Positions 47,525-57,583 of a stretch of 64,000 nucleotides of DNA are shown piece by piece. Position numbers and translations under genes: made by a program. The first letter of the stretch is position 1. Each line of letters opens with the position of its first letter. Source of the DNA: Enterococcus rotai (lineage in GTDB: Bacteria > Bacillota > Bacilli > Lactobacillales > Enterococcaceae); the NCBI RefSeq assembly GCF_001465345.1, contig NZ_CP013655.1, positions 868,001-932,000 of the forward strand. Direction: 5' to 3'. The notes under the pieces were generated by a model. The model worked only from the letters and a program-made list of their open reading frames with translations, did no database searches and had not been told where the DNA came from.

Positions 47525-48011
47525 CTAAATGTTCCTCCATATATGCATCTAAATCTTCTGGCTTGATTGGATCAATGATTTTATCGATAAATAATTCACC
47601 ATTTAGATGATCGATTTCATGTTGAAATGCTCTAGCGAGATAGCCATAGGCGGTCACTTCGATCTCGTCTCCTTCACGGTCAAAGTAACGAACGGTTACT
47701 TCATCTGCTCGTTCAACAGTGCCATAGGTTTCTGGAATACTTAAGCAGCCTTCCACATCGATATCTGTGCCTTTTCGCTCAACGATTTCAGGATTGATCA
47801 ACTCAAATAAACCAGTTTCATCATCCACTTCGATTACTGCTAATTGCAGGTTTTTCCCAATTTGTGGAGCTGCTAGACCAATCCCATCGTGGGCGATCAT
47901 CGTTTCGTACATATCTTCTAGAAGCTTCACTGTTTCATCTGTGATCATTGTTACTGGTTTTGCTTTTTGTTTTAGGCGTTCATTAGGGTGTATCACTATA
48001 GGATAGCGCAT
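47517..48011 (-). CDS. def: peptide deformylase (short bacterial type)
   Basis: Start set at the ATG at 48011 (AAAGGAAACTC upstream), giving MRYPIVIHPNERL and 164 residues. The three deformylase motifs are complete: GIGLAAPQ, EGCLSIPE and QHEIDHLNG, with Cys and two His as metal ligands. The length is that of the E. coli-like form; enterococci usually also carry a longer deformylase elsewhere, which I cannot check here. Confidence 0.95.
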   Translation of the reverse strand: MRYPIVIHPNERLKQKAKPVTMITDETVKLLEDMYETMIAHDGIGLAAPQIGKNLQLAVIEVDDETGLFELINPEIVERKGTDIDVEGCLSIPETYGTVERADEVTVRYFDREGDEIEVTAYGYLARAFQHEIDHLNGELFIDKIIDPIKPEDLDAYMEEHLDD

Positions 48012-48081
48012 AGAGTTTCCTTTCTTGAAATCAATCCTCCCAGTTCTATTGCTCACTGTGATTCTTGACAGGTCATATGAA

Positions 48082-50514
48082 TCAGATAAAATTCATTGGC
48101 TCAGCATCGATTGATAACTTTAAACCGTGTGCTGTTGCTCTTTGAGTGTCGGTCAGTATTTTTTTTAAGATATTTTGCAAATTCGGTTCGTTTTTATATT
48201 TAATGATTACTTGGTAAAAATAACGATTATTCACACGCATAATAGCATTTGGTGTTGGTCCCAATAAAATACTTTGGTCAGACAAGCCTGCTTTTAATTC
48301 TTTGACTATTTCAAACATCTGCTTGGCCGCTTGATTTTCTTCAGGATGGCTCGCGGTGATTTGCACCGTAAAATAAAATGGTGGGTAATCGCCACGATGG
48401 CGGACGTACATTTCTTTTTGGTAAAAGTCTTCATAATCTTGAGCCTTCGCTAACTGAATTGCGTAATGTTCAGGATTAAAAGATTGAATGATCACTTCCC
48501 CCGGCTTCTCAGCACGTCCTGCCCGACCACTGACTTGGGTCAACAATTGAAATGTCCGTTCACTCGAACGAAAATCTGGCAAATTCAGTGCCGTATCAGC
48601 ATTCAAGACACCGACTAAGGTTACATTTGGAAAATCTAATCCTTTAGCAATCATTTGTGTCCCAAGCAGAATATCCGCTTCATGATTACCGAAGGCTGTT
48701 AAAATTTTCTCATGCGCACCTTTTCGTCTTGTAGTATCAACATCCATCCGTAAAACACGACTTTCAGGGAATAATGCTTTAAGTTCTTCTTCCACTTTTT
48801 GCGTTCCAGTTCCATAATAACGGATTTTATCCCCGCTACAGTTGGGACAATGATAAGGAATACGTTCTTCATGACCACAGTAATGGCATTTCATCGTTTT
48901 CGTATCCATGTGCAGTGTTAGCGAAATGTCACAGTTTGGACAAGGTAATACATAGCCGCAATCTCGGCACATTACAAAAGAAGAATAGCCTCGACGATTC
49001 AACAGCAGAACACTTTGTTCTTTTTTAGCTAAACGATCTTGGATCTTTTCTTGTAGTGCTATTGAAAAGGACGACGTATTTTTATTTTGAATTTCTTCAC
49101 GCATATCCACAACGTCAATTGTGGGTAACGTGGCTGTTTGATTGGCTCTTTTTGATAGTACTAAGCGTTTATAGACATTTTTTTGTGCTCGAGCTCGTGT
49201 TTCTAGTGAAGGTGTTGCACTGCCTAAGACCACTGGACAATTGTGATAGGCAGCTCGCCAAATGGCAAGATCCCGCGCATGATAACGTGGCGTTTCTTCT
49301 TGTTTATAACTGGCTTCATGCTCCTCATCAATGATAACTACTCCAAGATTTTCTAAAGGAGAGAAAATTGCCGAACGTACGCCTACTACAACTTGTGCTT
49401 CACCACGTTCGATTTTACGCCACTCATCATATTTCTCTCCTTGAGATAAGGCGCTGTGCATCACTGCGACTTGTTCACCAAACCGACTTTTAAACCGATG
49501 GACCATTTGTGGTGTCAATGAAATTTCAGGTACTAACATCATAGCGGTTTTTCCTTGATTCAAGACTTCCGCGATCACTTGGAGATAGACTTCAGTCTTC
49601 CCGCTACCAGTGATTCCTTCTAGTAAATAGGTTTGACTTACCGCTTGGTTGACTGAATCCAGAATATTGTTTACAGCATTTTGTTGTTCGTCATTCAAGG
49701 CTAATGCTGTCGTTTTTTCAAATGTATGATCAGCAAATGGATCACGATAGGCTTCAGCTTCGATAAAGGTCAGCCACTGTCTATTGGCTCCGTCATTTAA
49801 AACAGCTGTGCTAAATCCTAGTTCTTTCATCTCTTTGACCGTGGTCATTTTTTCTAGGCCTACTTGCTGTAAGTAGTTGATCAATTGCTCTTTTTTCTGT
49901 GAGCCTTTTCTAAGTTCCATTCGTGCTTCTTCCAATTGTTCAACGTTTTTTAACGCTTGAACATAGCGGATTATTTTGACTCTATTTCGAGTATTCACTT
50001 CGTAGCGAATATCGACTTTTTGCTGTTTTCTAAGTTGCAACAATTGCGGTAAAATATTCCGTGCTACAGCATCTTCCCAAGCAATTTCATCTAAGCCATA
50101 AAATAACTCATCTTGCATTGTTTCTTCTAATTCATCCGTTAAATATATGTATTTACTATAATCTGCACGCATTACGCTTGGCAACATCGTTTGTAAACAG
50201 GTGATTTTAAAGGCAAATGTTTTCTCTTTCATATAGTCAGCTAATTCCAGTAATTCCGTATTAAGGACAGGTTTTAAATCTAGAACAGATAGTATTTCTT
50301 TCCATTCAAACTTTTGCGCCGCTATTACTTCGTCAGAGACTTCATCTATCGCTAAAACAAACCCTTGTAAATGACGGTTTCCATTACCAAATGGAACTTC
50401 TACCCGCATACCAATGGTTAATTGTTGTTCTAAGTTAAAAGGAATCAAATAAGTAAACGGTTGGTCTGTCTGCATCGTAGGTACGTCAACAATCACTTGT
50501 GCCGCTTTTCTCAT
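48082..50514 (-). CDS. priA: primosomal replication helicase PriA
   Basis: This 810-residue helicase restarts stalled replication forks. An N-terminal DNA-binding domain precedes Walker A GITGSGKTEVYLQ, the DEEH box and SATPSLETRA. The zinc-binding block has eight Cys in pairs (CRDCGYVLPCPNC and CHYCGH...CPNCSG). A C-terminal helicase lobe has VSGRAGRAEKPG. It begins the priA-def-fmt-rsmB-stp-prkC-rsgA-rpe-thiN run. The usual coaBC gene between rpoZ and priA is missing; that gap is occupied by repeats. Confidence 0.97.
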   Translation of the reverse strand: MRKAAQVIVDVPTMQTDQPFTYLIPFNLEQQLTIGMRVEVPFGNGNRHLQGFVLAIDEVSDEVIAAQKFEWKEILSVLDLKPVLNTELLELADYMKEKTFAFKITCLQTMLPSVMRADYSKYIYLTDELEETMQDELFYGLDEIAWEDAVARNILPQLLQLRKQQKVDIRYEVNTRNRVKIIRYVQALKNVEQLEEARMELRKGSQKKEQLINYLQQVGLEKMTTVKEMKELGFSTAVLNDGANRQWLTFIEAEAYRDPFADHTFEKTTALALNDEQQNAVNNILDSVNQAVSQTYLLEGITGSGKTEVYLQVIAEVLNQGKTAMMLVPEISLTPQMVHRFKSRFGEQVAVMHSALSQGEKYDEWRKIERGEAQVVVGVRSAIFSPLENLGVVIIDEEHEASYKQEETPRYHARDLAIWRAAYHNCPVVLGSATPSLETRARAQKNVYKRLVLSKRANQTATLPTIDVVDMREEIQNKNTSSFSIALQEKIQDRLAKKEQSVLLLNRRGYSSFVMCRDCGYVLPCPNCDISLTLHMDTKTMKCHYCGHEERIPYHCPNCSGDKIRYYGTGTQKVEEELKALFPESRVLRMDVDTTRRKGAHEKILTAFGNHEADILLGTQMIAKGLDFPNVTLVGVLNADTALNLPDFRSSERTFQLLTQVSGRAGRAEKPGEVIIQSFNPEHYAIQLAKAQDYEDFYQKEMYVRHRGDYPPFYFTVQITASHPEENQAAKQMFEIVKELKAGLSDQSILLGPTPNAIMRVNNRYFYQVIIKYKNEPNLQNILKKILTDTQRATAHGLKLSIDAEPMNFI

Positions 50515-50538
50515 AATTATTCCTCCATTCTATTTTGC

Positions 50539-50659
50539 TCAGCTTTTCTTTGATCTAGCCTCCCAAACCAACTCTTCGGAAAAAAGATGCTCTCTGCTAA
50601 TGCCAAAAATCGGCACGATCAGATTTCCCTATTTTTCTGTCAGAGTTAAACGGGTTTGT
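50539..50659 (-). repeat. palindromic intergenic element, tandem copy B1
   Basis: This is one 121-bp period of a tandem pair. Read on the minus strand it has AAAGCTGAA, an outer stem CAAACC with GGTTTG, a five-base CGTTT bulge, a second stem AACTCT with AGAGTT, and an apical TGCC/GGCA hairpin, matching copies A3 and C2. Confidence 0.9.
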
Positions 50660-50780
50660 TCAGCTTTTCTTTGATCTAGCCTCCCAAACCAACTCTTCGG
50701 AAAAAAGATGCTCTCTGCTAGTGCCAAAAATCGGCACGTTCAGATTTCCCTATTTTTCTGTCAGAGTTAAACGGGTTTGT
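50660..50780 (-). repeat. palindromic intergenic element, tandem copy B2
   Basis: This second 121-bp period follows B1 without a gap and differs from it at two positions that I can see, both near the apex. One restores a longer GTGCC/GGCAC apical stem. The first about 15 bases of a third period follow at 50781. Confidence 0.92.
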
Positions 50781-50889
50781 TCAGCTTTTCTTTGACTATT
50801 GTACTAAAGAATCAGGCATTTGTCTTGTTCCTCTGATTTCTGTTACTAAAAATTAAAGGGCTTATTCTTATTTTTTTCTAAACATATAA
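50781..50889. other. remainder of the rpoZ-priA gap
   Basis: The stretch begins with a short partial repeat unit (50781-50795). The rest is AT-rich with no recognised gene, and presumably includes the priA promoter upstream of the repeats. Confidence 0.4.
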
Positions 50890-50932
50890 AAACTGAGATG
50901 AAAACTTTTCATGGTTTCATCCCAGTTTCAGC
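50887..50932 (-). terminator. terminator of gmk-rpoZ
   Basis: AAACTGAGATGAAA (50890-50903) pairs with TTTCATCCCAGTTT (50915-50928) with one bulged base. It lies directly after the rpoZ stop. Confidence 0.8.
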
Positions 50933-50936
50933 TATT

Positions 50937-51242
50937 TTATAAACTTTTTTCTTCGCGGATGCGATTTTCAAGTTCTTTTTGTTCTTGTTCATGTCTCATT
51001 TTTTGTTCTTCTTTTGCCATACGCATTCTTTCACGTTTTTCTTCTGGACGAGGATCATTGATCACTGTTGCAGCATCGATTTCTTCTAATGCTTGACCTA
51101 CGCTTTTTACAGATTCAAAGCTTTCTAGTGTTGGTTGTGCACCTTCGTCTAATTCGTGAGCACGTTTACTTGCTAAGATCACAAGTGAATATTTTGATGG
51201 TACTTCTTTTAATAATGAGTCAATAGATGGTTTTAGCATCAT
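50937..51242 (-). CDS. rpoZ: DNA-directed RNA polymerase omega subunit
   Basis: This 101-residue protein opens [20 protein letters not shown] and has [14 protein letters not shown] and [15 protein letters not shown], typical omega motifs. The C-terminal third is a highly charged helix rich in Glu, Lys and Arg, longer than in many omega proteins. It starts 4 bp after the gmk stop. Confidence 0.95.
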   Translation of the reverse strand: MMLKPSIDSLLKEVPSKYSLVILASKRAHELDEGAQPTLESFESVKSVGQALEEIDAATVINDPRPEEKRERMRMAKEEQKMRHEQEQKELENRIREEKSL

Positions 51243-51246
51243 AAGG

Positions 51247-51873
<627 letters not shown>

Positions 51874-51879
51874 TCATTA

Positions 51880-51995
51880 AAAGCTGAACAGGCTCATTCA
51901 GTCTCGACTGGAAAATTGGAAAAGATGAGGGTGGCGCTTTTTGCCACAATCAAATTTTATCTTTTTCCCGAGAGACTAGCCTGTAAAGCTAGACA
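51880..51995 (+). repeat. palindromic intergenic element, copy C1
   Basis: The outer stem CAGGCT pairs with AGCCTG. A CATTC bulge follows. The second stem AGTCTC pairs with GAGACT. The apical hairpin GTGGC/GCCAC has a GCTTTTT loop. The ends are AAAGCTGAAC and AAGCTAGACA. Confidence 0.88.
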
Positions 51996-51999
51996 TTTT

Positions 52000-52115
52000 A
52001 AAGCTGAATGAACCCTTTTAGTTCTGACTGAAAAATAGGGAAAGATGATCGTGCCGTTTTTTGGCACTAGCAGCTTTCATCTTTTTTCCGAAGAACTGGT
52101 TCATGAAGCTAAACA
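52000..52115 (+). repeat. palindromic intergenic element, copy C2
   Basis: The outer stem TGAACC pairs with GGTTCA. A CTTTT bulge follows. The second stem AGTTCT pairs with AGAACT. The internal stem AAGATGA pairs with TCATCTT, and the apical stem GTGCC with GGCAC. It keeps the GACTGAAAAATAGGGAA core. Confidence 0.9.
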
Positions 52116-52457
52116 ATTTTAAAAATAAGCTACCAATGTAGCTAAATATCAATAAAGTATTAGTTCTATAATGCACTTTTTTTCAGTAATTTTCAAGGCT
52201 TTACCCATAAAATTTTAGAAAAAAGCGAATATCCATTTAATTCTAACTTTTAGCAATCTAATCTCCTGTTTATTCAGTGAATGATTCATTCTAACTTTGA
52301 AATACGGTTTGAGCAATTCTTTTAAGGAAAATTTCTAAAAAGAGTATACAGCACCCTAGTTTTTCAAGTAGAATAAAGTTATTACTTATTTTCACAAAGA
52401 AAGAACTAACCTAGTTAATTATGTGAAAGAATTAAAAAAACGAAGGGATTTAACTCT

Positions 52458-53906
52458 ATGTTCACACGAATAACACTTTTGAAAACAATCAGCAGCTTGC
52501 TACTGATTGCTTGTATTTTACTTGGAAGTTTTGCTCAAACAAGTTATGCACAAGAGGATTTGATGGAATTTGCAGAAAAAACAGGCTTTCCCGTTAAAGA
52601 AGCCTATCGCCCAAAAGCCTCTATTGTTATTGATGCTGATTCAGGTCAGATTTTGTGGGAAGATCAGCCAGATTTAGCTTGGAGTCCTGCCAGTATCGCC
52701 AAAGTCATGACAATGTATTTAGCATTTGAAGCGATGGAGCAAGGTAAATTTGATTTAGATACGACGATCACAGCGACTGAAAAAGATGTCAAAGTCTCAC
52801 AAATCTATGCATTAAGCAATAACAAAATCGCCTTAGGTGTCGATTACCCTATTCGTGATATCTTTTCCATGGTTGCAGTTCCTTCATCAAATGTTGCCAC
52901 GCTAATGTTGGCAAATCTTGTTTCTGATAATGATGGTGCCAGTTTTATTCGCAAAATGAACGATAAAGCGGCTGAATTAGGCATGAACAATACCACTTAC
53001 TTTAACTGTAGCGGTGCGCAAATCGGTTCTTTTGAGGGCTTATATCAAGCTGAAGGTATCGACCCTAACGGCGAAAACAAATCAACCGCTAGAGATTTAG
53101 CTATTTTAACCTACAACCTACTAAAAAAATATCCAGATGTTTTACAATTCACTAGTAAACCCGTAGTTAAAACGATGGAAAATACTCCCTATGAAGAAAC
53201 GTTTGAAACCTATAATTATTCCTTACCTGGTGCGAAATATGGTTATGACGGCGTAGATGGCTTAAAAACCGGATCAAGCCCGCTTGGTGGTTTTAATTAT
53301 ATTGCGACAGCTAAAAAAGGGGATCTCCGACTAATCGAAGTCATTTTAGGCGTAGGTTCTTGGTCTGATCAAGAAGGCGAATATGAGCGTCATCTAGCCG
53401 GAAATGCGATCTTAGACCATGCTTTTTCTACTTATGAATATAAAAAATTACTTTCTAAAGGATCAAATAAGATCGAGCAAAAAGAGATCAACCTTGAACA
53501 GGATCTCTATGGCTTTGTCAATAAGAACAGCGAGCCTAGCTTCACTCTAGCAGATGGTCAACTTTCTTTGAAGAGCGATCTCGGTCAAGTTTCACCAAAT
53601 ATTCCAGCTAAAAGTGTCAGCTATCAAGATTCTGAGACACAAACAGGTAATAATAATTCAGATAAAACAAACGCCCAAAAAACTAGTCAATCAGCAGAAA
53701 CACCAAAAAAAGAACATAATTATTTAATCAGTAGTCTTCTAGCAGGTCTAGGTCTATTATTCTTGATTTGTTCAAGACTATTTAGAAAACGAATTGCTGG
53801 AGTTAAACGTGGTAGTCACACAATAGCCACACCGACAACTCGTTTATTCTTTACATTAGGCGCTCTATCAATACTTTCAGCAGTTGGCGCATTCCTATTT
53901 TTATAA
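52458..53906 (+). CDS. secreted D-alanyl-D-alanine carboxypeptidase (penicillin-binding protein), first paralogue
   Basis: This 482-residue S11-family enzyme trims peptidoglycan pentapeptides. A signal peptide (about 1-31, ending SYAQ) is followed by the SxxK motif SPASIAKVM (nucleophile Ser near 75), the SxN motif SSNVA and the KTG motif GLKTGSSP. After the catalytic domain comes a Ser/Thr/Asn-rich linker and two hydrophobic segments at the C-terminus (about 421-441 and 463-481) in place of the amphipathic helix of DacA. A close paralogue lies at 57584. CGAAGGGA precedes the ATG. Confidence 0.93.
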   Translation: MFTRITLLKTISSLLLIACILLGSFAQTSYAQEDLMEFAEKTGFPVKEAYRPKASIVIDADSGQILWEDQPDLAWSPASIAKVMTMYLAFEAMEQGKFDLDTTITATEKDVKVSQIYALSNNKIALGVDYPIRDIFSMVAVPSSNVATLMLANLVSDNDGASFIRKMNDKAAELGMNNTTYFNCSGAQIGSFEGLYQAEGIDPNGENKSTARDLAILTYNLLKKYPDVLQFTSKPVVKTMENTPYEETFETYNYSLPGAKYGYDGVDGLKTGSSPLGGFNYIATAKKGDLRLIEVILGVGSWSDQEGEYERHLAGNAILDHAFSTYEYKKLLSKGSNKIEQKEINLEQDLYGFVNKNSEPSFTLADGQLSLKSDLGQVSPNIPAKSVSYQDSETQTGNNNSDKTNAQKTSQSAETPKKEHNYLISSLLAGLGLLFLICSRLFRKRIAGVKRGSHTIATPTTRLFFTLGALSILSAVGAFLFL

Positions 53907-53911
53907 AAAAC

Positions 53912-53953
53912 AAAGGAGAGAGAAGCAGTGTTCCGCTTCTCTCTCCTTTTAAA
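53912..53953. terminator. convergent bidirectional terminator
   Basis: A perfect 15-bp stem (53912-53926 with 53935-53949, GGAGAGAGAAGC arm) lies between two converging genes, with T or A runs on either side. Confidence 0.92.
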
Positions 53954-53960
53954 CTATCTT

Positions 53961-54248
53961 TTAAAAGCCCATATTCGATAAAGTATTCACAACACCCATG
54001 ATTTCATCATGGCGTTTGATTTTTTTATCCACAGGACCATCTACTTCTTGAACATCCACTCGCACAACAAAACGACGGTTCAATGTTACAAAGTCCTCTT
54101 CATTCACTCGAATATTAAAAACATCATTTGTAAATGACACACAAGCATCTTCCCACACTTTAAATGGGTCTTTATCAGAAATAATCTCTCTTTTTACTAC
54201 TGACTTCCCACTTAGTTCATGGAACGTTACATCATAATACTTTGACAT
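53961..54248 (-). CDS. conserved small protein of unknown function
   Basis: This 95-residue soluble protein has no signal peptide. It begins MSKYYDVTFHELSGKSVVKRE and includes a possible beta strand pair (RRFVVRVDVQEVDG) and a short helical C-terminus. AGAGGTGAC precedes the ATG. I do not recognise the family. It lies 70 bp downstream of yicC in the same orientation and could be cotranscribed. Confidence 0.75.
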   Translation of the reverse strand: MSKYYDVTFHELSGKSVVKREIISDKDPFKVWEDACVSFTNDVFNIRVNEEDFVTLNRRFVVRVDVQEVDGPVDKKIKRHDEIMGVVNTLSNMGF

Positions 54249-54318
54249 AAATAGTCACCTCTTTACTTTCTTCTCTTTCATTATAACGGTAAAAAATAGA
54301 ATCACAAACTATTTCCCA

Positions 54319-55203
54319 TTATTCGACATTTTGGATTTGCTCACGGATTTTTTCTAGGATCGTTTTCATTTGAACCACAATATTTTTGATTTCGATTGGG
54401 CTAGATTTTGATCCGATCGTATTAACTTCACGATTCATTTCCTGCATCAGAAAATCTAATTCTCGACCAACAGGTTCTGATTGATACAATAATTCTTGTA
54501 GTTTGTCCACATGAATTGCTAAACGATCTAATTCTTCATGGATATCGCCTTTTTCCAGTAAAATCGCAAGTTCTGTCAGCAAACGAGCTTCGTCTACTTG
54601 TTCACCTAACCAATCATTTATCTTTGCTTCAAATTTTTCACGGTAATCCTTTTCATAGATTTCCACAAATCCGGCTAATTCATGAACCAGATCGATGAAC
54701 TCTTGACTATATCCAGTCAAAACTTGCTGGATTTTTTGACCTTCCTGCAGACGGCTAGCATCAATTCGTTCAACCGCTTTTCTGACAGAATCTAAAATAA
54801 GGTCACCAAAGGTTTCATCAGCTTCTTGTTTCTCAGTCACTTCAACATAATCTGAATTATTCAGTAGTTGGTTGATATTTTGCTCAGGATTAAATTCTGA
54901 TTGAGGATAATTAGCTGCCATCTCTTGCTTGATCTCACTCAATAATTGATGGATCAGCTCCCAATGTACTTGCACTTCCTTGTTGCCACTGCCCGTTTGC
55001 TTGATATTGATGTAGGCTTCGATCCGACCACGTTGTAGCGTTTCTTTCATCAATTGACGGATAGCCATTTCATACGGATTAACTTCTTTAGGCATTCGTA
55101 ATTGGATATCTAAAAAGCGCTGATTGACACTTTTGATCTCGACATCGATTTGATACGTATCATTTAAAAATGTTTCTTTTCCAAAACCAGTCATACTTTT
55201 CAT
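54319..55203 (-). CDS. YicC-family protein (endoribonuclease-associated)
   Basis: This 294-residue protein starts MKSMTGFGKETF and ends with EMNREVNTIGSKS and a C-terminal EKIREQIQNVE, the diagnostic YicC/YloC ends. Members are linked to RNA decay; whether this protein cuts RNA itself is not settled for Gram-positives. It is the homologue of yloC, which lies just upstream of gmk in B. subtilis; here a carboxypeptidase and a small gene separate them. Confidence 0.92.
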   Translation of the reverse strand: MKSMTGFGKETFLNDTYQIDVEIKSVNQRFLDIQLRMPKEVNPYEMAIRQLMKETLQRGRIEAYINIKQTGSGNKEVQVHWELIHQLLSEIKQEMAANYPQSEFNPEQNINQLLNNSDYVEVTEKQEADETFGDLILDSVRKAVERIDASRLQEGQKIQQVLTGYSQEFIDLVHELAGFVEIYEKDYREKFEAKINDWLGEQVDEARLLTELAILLEKGDIHEELDRLAIHVDKLQELLYQSEPVGRELDFLMQEMNREVNTIGSKSSPIEIKNIVVQMKTILEKIREQIQNVE

Positions 55204-55219
55204 TGACAGGGTGTCCTTT

Positions 55220-55438
55220 CTACATTGATTTTATTGCTTTAGATAATATCTCAAATTCTTCGTTTGTTAAGGTGATCCCTTTGCCCATCTTTTCATGATC
55301 GGCCGACCAGTCTCTTAAATCAAATTTTGGCGGACGCCCATTCCAACTAACTAAATTAAATTCCTTACGCCACCCTTGAGTATTTTCCGATAAAACTGCG
55401 ATTTCTTCTACGATTTCATATGAAAAATCTTGTGCCAT
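55220..55438 (-). CDS. YdbC-like single-stranded-DNA-binding PC4-family protein
   Basis: This 72-residue protein has KEFNLVSWNGRPPKFDLRDW and MGKGITLTNEEF, the pattern of YdbC, a bacterial relative of the PC4 coactivator domain that binds single-stranded nucleic acid. The ATG overlaps the patatin gene stop by one base. Its cellular role is not known. Confidence 0.87.
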   Translation of the reverse strand: MAQDFSYEIVEEIAVLSENTQGWRKEFNLVSWNGRPPKFDLRDWSADHEKMGKGITLTNEEFEILSKAIKSM

Positions 55439-57132
55439 TATTGATCCACTCCTTGTAATATAAATTCTTTCATTAAAATTTGTAGCGCCTGAGCTGGTAA
55501 TTTATCCAGTAAAAAAGCGATACGTTGCGGTTTCTCTTTTTCATCTGAATCCAGCAAATTGTTCATTAATGCTAACTGTTGTTTATCAGAAAGTAAAAAG
55601 TAATCTTCATAGTATTTCTTCAACCATTCTTGAACAGAAATCATCCCAATGTTCTCTACTAAATTAGTTCTGACATGGTTACTTTGTTGTAAAAGCGCCA
55701 CTAATTCTTGCATCGTATATAGTCTAGAAGCTGAAATTTCCTGAGTCTTTGCTAACAGCTCAACTAAAACCATCCCGACATTTTCGGTATACACCCTGTC
55801 TCTATATATTCTACGCAGTTTTTTACAGATTTTATTTTTCCGCTCGGCTGAATGCCATAGTTCAATTTGATACGTCTGTTTAATAAAGGTAAAAAAGGCT
55901 TGTTGAAATACCTCTAAACTACTGATTGTCTCATCAAATGTATACCAATAACCAAGATATTTTCTCCCGATAGCCTTCATTGTTTCTAAATAGCCTAATT
56001 GAATATTTTTTGTTGAACGAGCACCATCAAATAATAGCACAGCTCCCATACTCCATGGTGTCTGTAGCGTCAAACAACTAGTTGTTGCTGGTATTTTTAC
56101 TGGTTTGGTGATGCCTGGTCCTTTCACATCCACAATAATGCACTCAGTTGCATCACTACGCAACGCAATGTCAACGGGAATATTATTACGATAGCCACCG
56201 TCGACATAGTATTTGTCAGCAATTTTCGTTGCCGCCATAGCTGGAAAAAAGGAAGCCGAAGCCAACAACCACTTTTGCCATTGATCACTCGGACAGGTAT
56301 TAAAATGAATGTTTTTTTCCATCATATTAGGCAGCTCTGTTGTAACCAAATAAAAATCAGCTGTGACCTGCTGCATTTTTTCTTGTGAAAAAGTGTCGTG
56401 GATCAGTTTTTGCAATGGCTCTGTTGAAACACCATTTGATTGGATCGCATTCACAGTAAATGAGCCAATTTGACTCATCATTCCTCCGAATGTATCACCA
56501 GATGCTGTTGATACTGGGAAAGACAGAATTTTTTGTGTATCAATCTTCTCCCACATATCTTTAGCTGCCTCAAAATCATCTTGTAGAACCAGCGCGCCAT
56601 TCAGTGCACCAACTGATGTCCCTGTAATAATCTTGATTGGAATAGCTAATTCTTTCAATGCTTGCCAAACACCGATTTGATAGGCACCTCTAGCACCACC
56701 GCCACCTAAAACCAAGGCCGTTCGATAGGAAAAATCTTTACTAGCTACTTTATTTTCTGTCACCGTATACCCGTATTTTATAAACACTTCTTGTAAATAT
56801 AGGGGCAATGATTGTGGAAAAACAAATGTACTATTCAACTGAAAAGTCTGTTTAAAAAATAGATCAATCGCTAAAAAAAATGATCTCCAAGTGATTTTTC
56901 CGGTTTCTAGAATCAACAGATTCGTCACTTTTCCTATTTCAACTGTTAAAAATAAATATGGATTCTTACCTTTATAGATCACATAAGCTGTACTTTCATT
57001 GTCACGTACTTTTTTTCTAAAAACTTGCCTTGCTAATGTGTGTGTCTCATAAAAAGGGAATAATTGAATACTATTAGATACTTGTTTAGAAAAATCCGAC
57101 CACTCTGAAGCAATCATTTCTTCACTTCTCAT
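55438..57132 (-). CDS. patatin-like phospholipase family protein
   Basis: Start set at the ATG at 57132, with GGAGGTG about 6 bases upstream; an ATG five codons earlier overlaps that site. The product has 564 residues. The patatin domain (about 140-340) has the oxyanion loop GGGGARGAYQIGV, the nucleophile elbow GTSVGALNG and the catalytic Asp motif DGGYRNN, a complete Ser-Asp dyad. A C-terminal helical region of about 200 residues is of unknown role. No signal peptide is seen, so a cytoplasmic lipid acyl hydrolase is likely. Confidence 0.92.
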   Translation of the reverse strand: MRSEEMIASEWSDFSKQVSNSIQLFPFYETHTLARQVFRKKVRDNESTAYVIYKGKNPYLFLTVEIGKVTNLLILETGKITWRSFFLAIDLFFKQTFQLNSTFVFPQSLPLYLQEVFIKYGYTVTENKVASKDFSYRTALVLGGGGARGAYQIGVWQALKELAIPIKIITGTSVGALNGALVLQDDFEAAKDMWEKIDTQKILSFPVSTASGDTFGGMMSQIGSFTVNAIQSNGVSTEPLQKLIHDTFSQEKMQQVTADFYLVTTELPNMMEKNIHFNTCPSDQWQKWLLASASFFPAMAATKIADKYYVDGGYRNNIPVDIALRSDATECIIVDVKGPGITKPVKIPATTSCLTLQTPWSMGAVLLFDGARSTKNIQLGYLETMKAIGRKYLGYWYTFDETISSLEVFQQAFFTFIKQTYQIELWHSAERKNKICKKLRRIYRDRVYTENVGMVLVELLAKTQEISASRLYTMQELVALLQQSNHVRTNLVENIGMISVQEWLKKYYEDYFLLSDKQQLALMNNLLDSDEKEKPQRIAFLLDKLPAQALQILMKEFILQGVDQ

Positions 57133-57583
57133 TACAAACACCTCCATCTGTTCAAGTATACCAAAATTTTTCGAAAATTACTTTTTATTAAAAATATACA
57201 AAAAGCGTACCTTTTTATTCACTTTTCACGTAAAATAGATGTAGTATACTTTTTATAGATTGATCGATAATAATAAATCCTTGTTTAAAATAAAATCAAG
57301 CAATTACAGCGATCAAATCTTAACAAACCTAGAAAATCCCACTAGAGTTTTCTAACAAAATCTCTCTTTTCTGACAAAAATTACTAAAATCTGTTAGAAT
57401 ACACTGACTACCTTTCAGAAAATATGAAAGTAGTTATAGAAAATAAATTGGCTATACGCGTCTCCAAAACATTATATCCAATAAAGCCACCCAAAATAAA
57501 ATCTTAGGAATCATTCAAGGTTAACATGATTAACGTTTATTCGAAAAACCTACACAGTGAGATTAATGACAAAGGATGTTTAT
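57133..57583. other. divergent gap between patatin gene and second carboxypeptidase gene
   Basis: No credible gene. It contains a second promoter-like pair (TTTTCA 57223, TATACT 57245, 16-bp spacer) besides the likely carboxypeptidase promoter listed separately, plus a leader inverted repeat ACTAC-C-TTTCA/TGAAAGTAGT at 57407-57436. Confidence 0.5.
57371..57400 (+). promoter_or_regulatory. probable promoter of the second carboxypeptidase gene
   Basis: CTGACA (57371-57376), an 18-bp spacer and TAGAAT (57395-57400) form a good sigma-A-type site. It would leave a leader of about 175 nt containing an inverted repeat. Confidence 0.5.
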
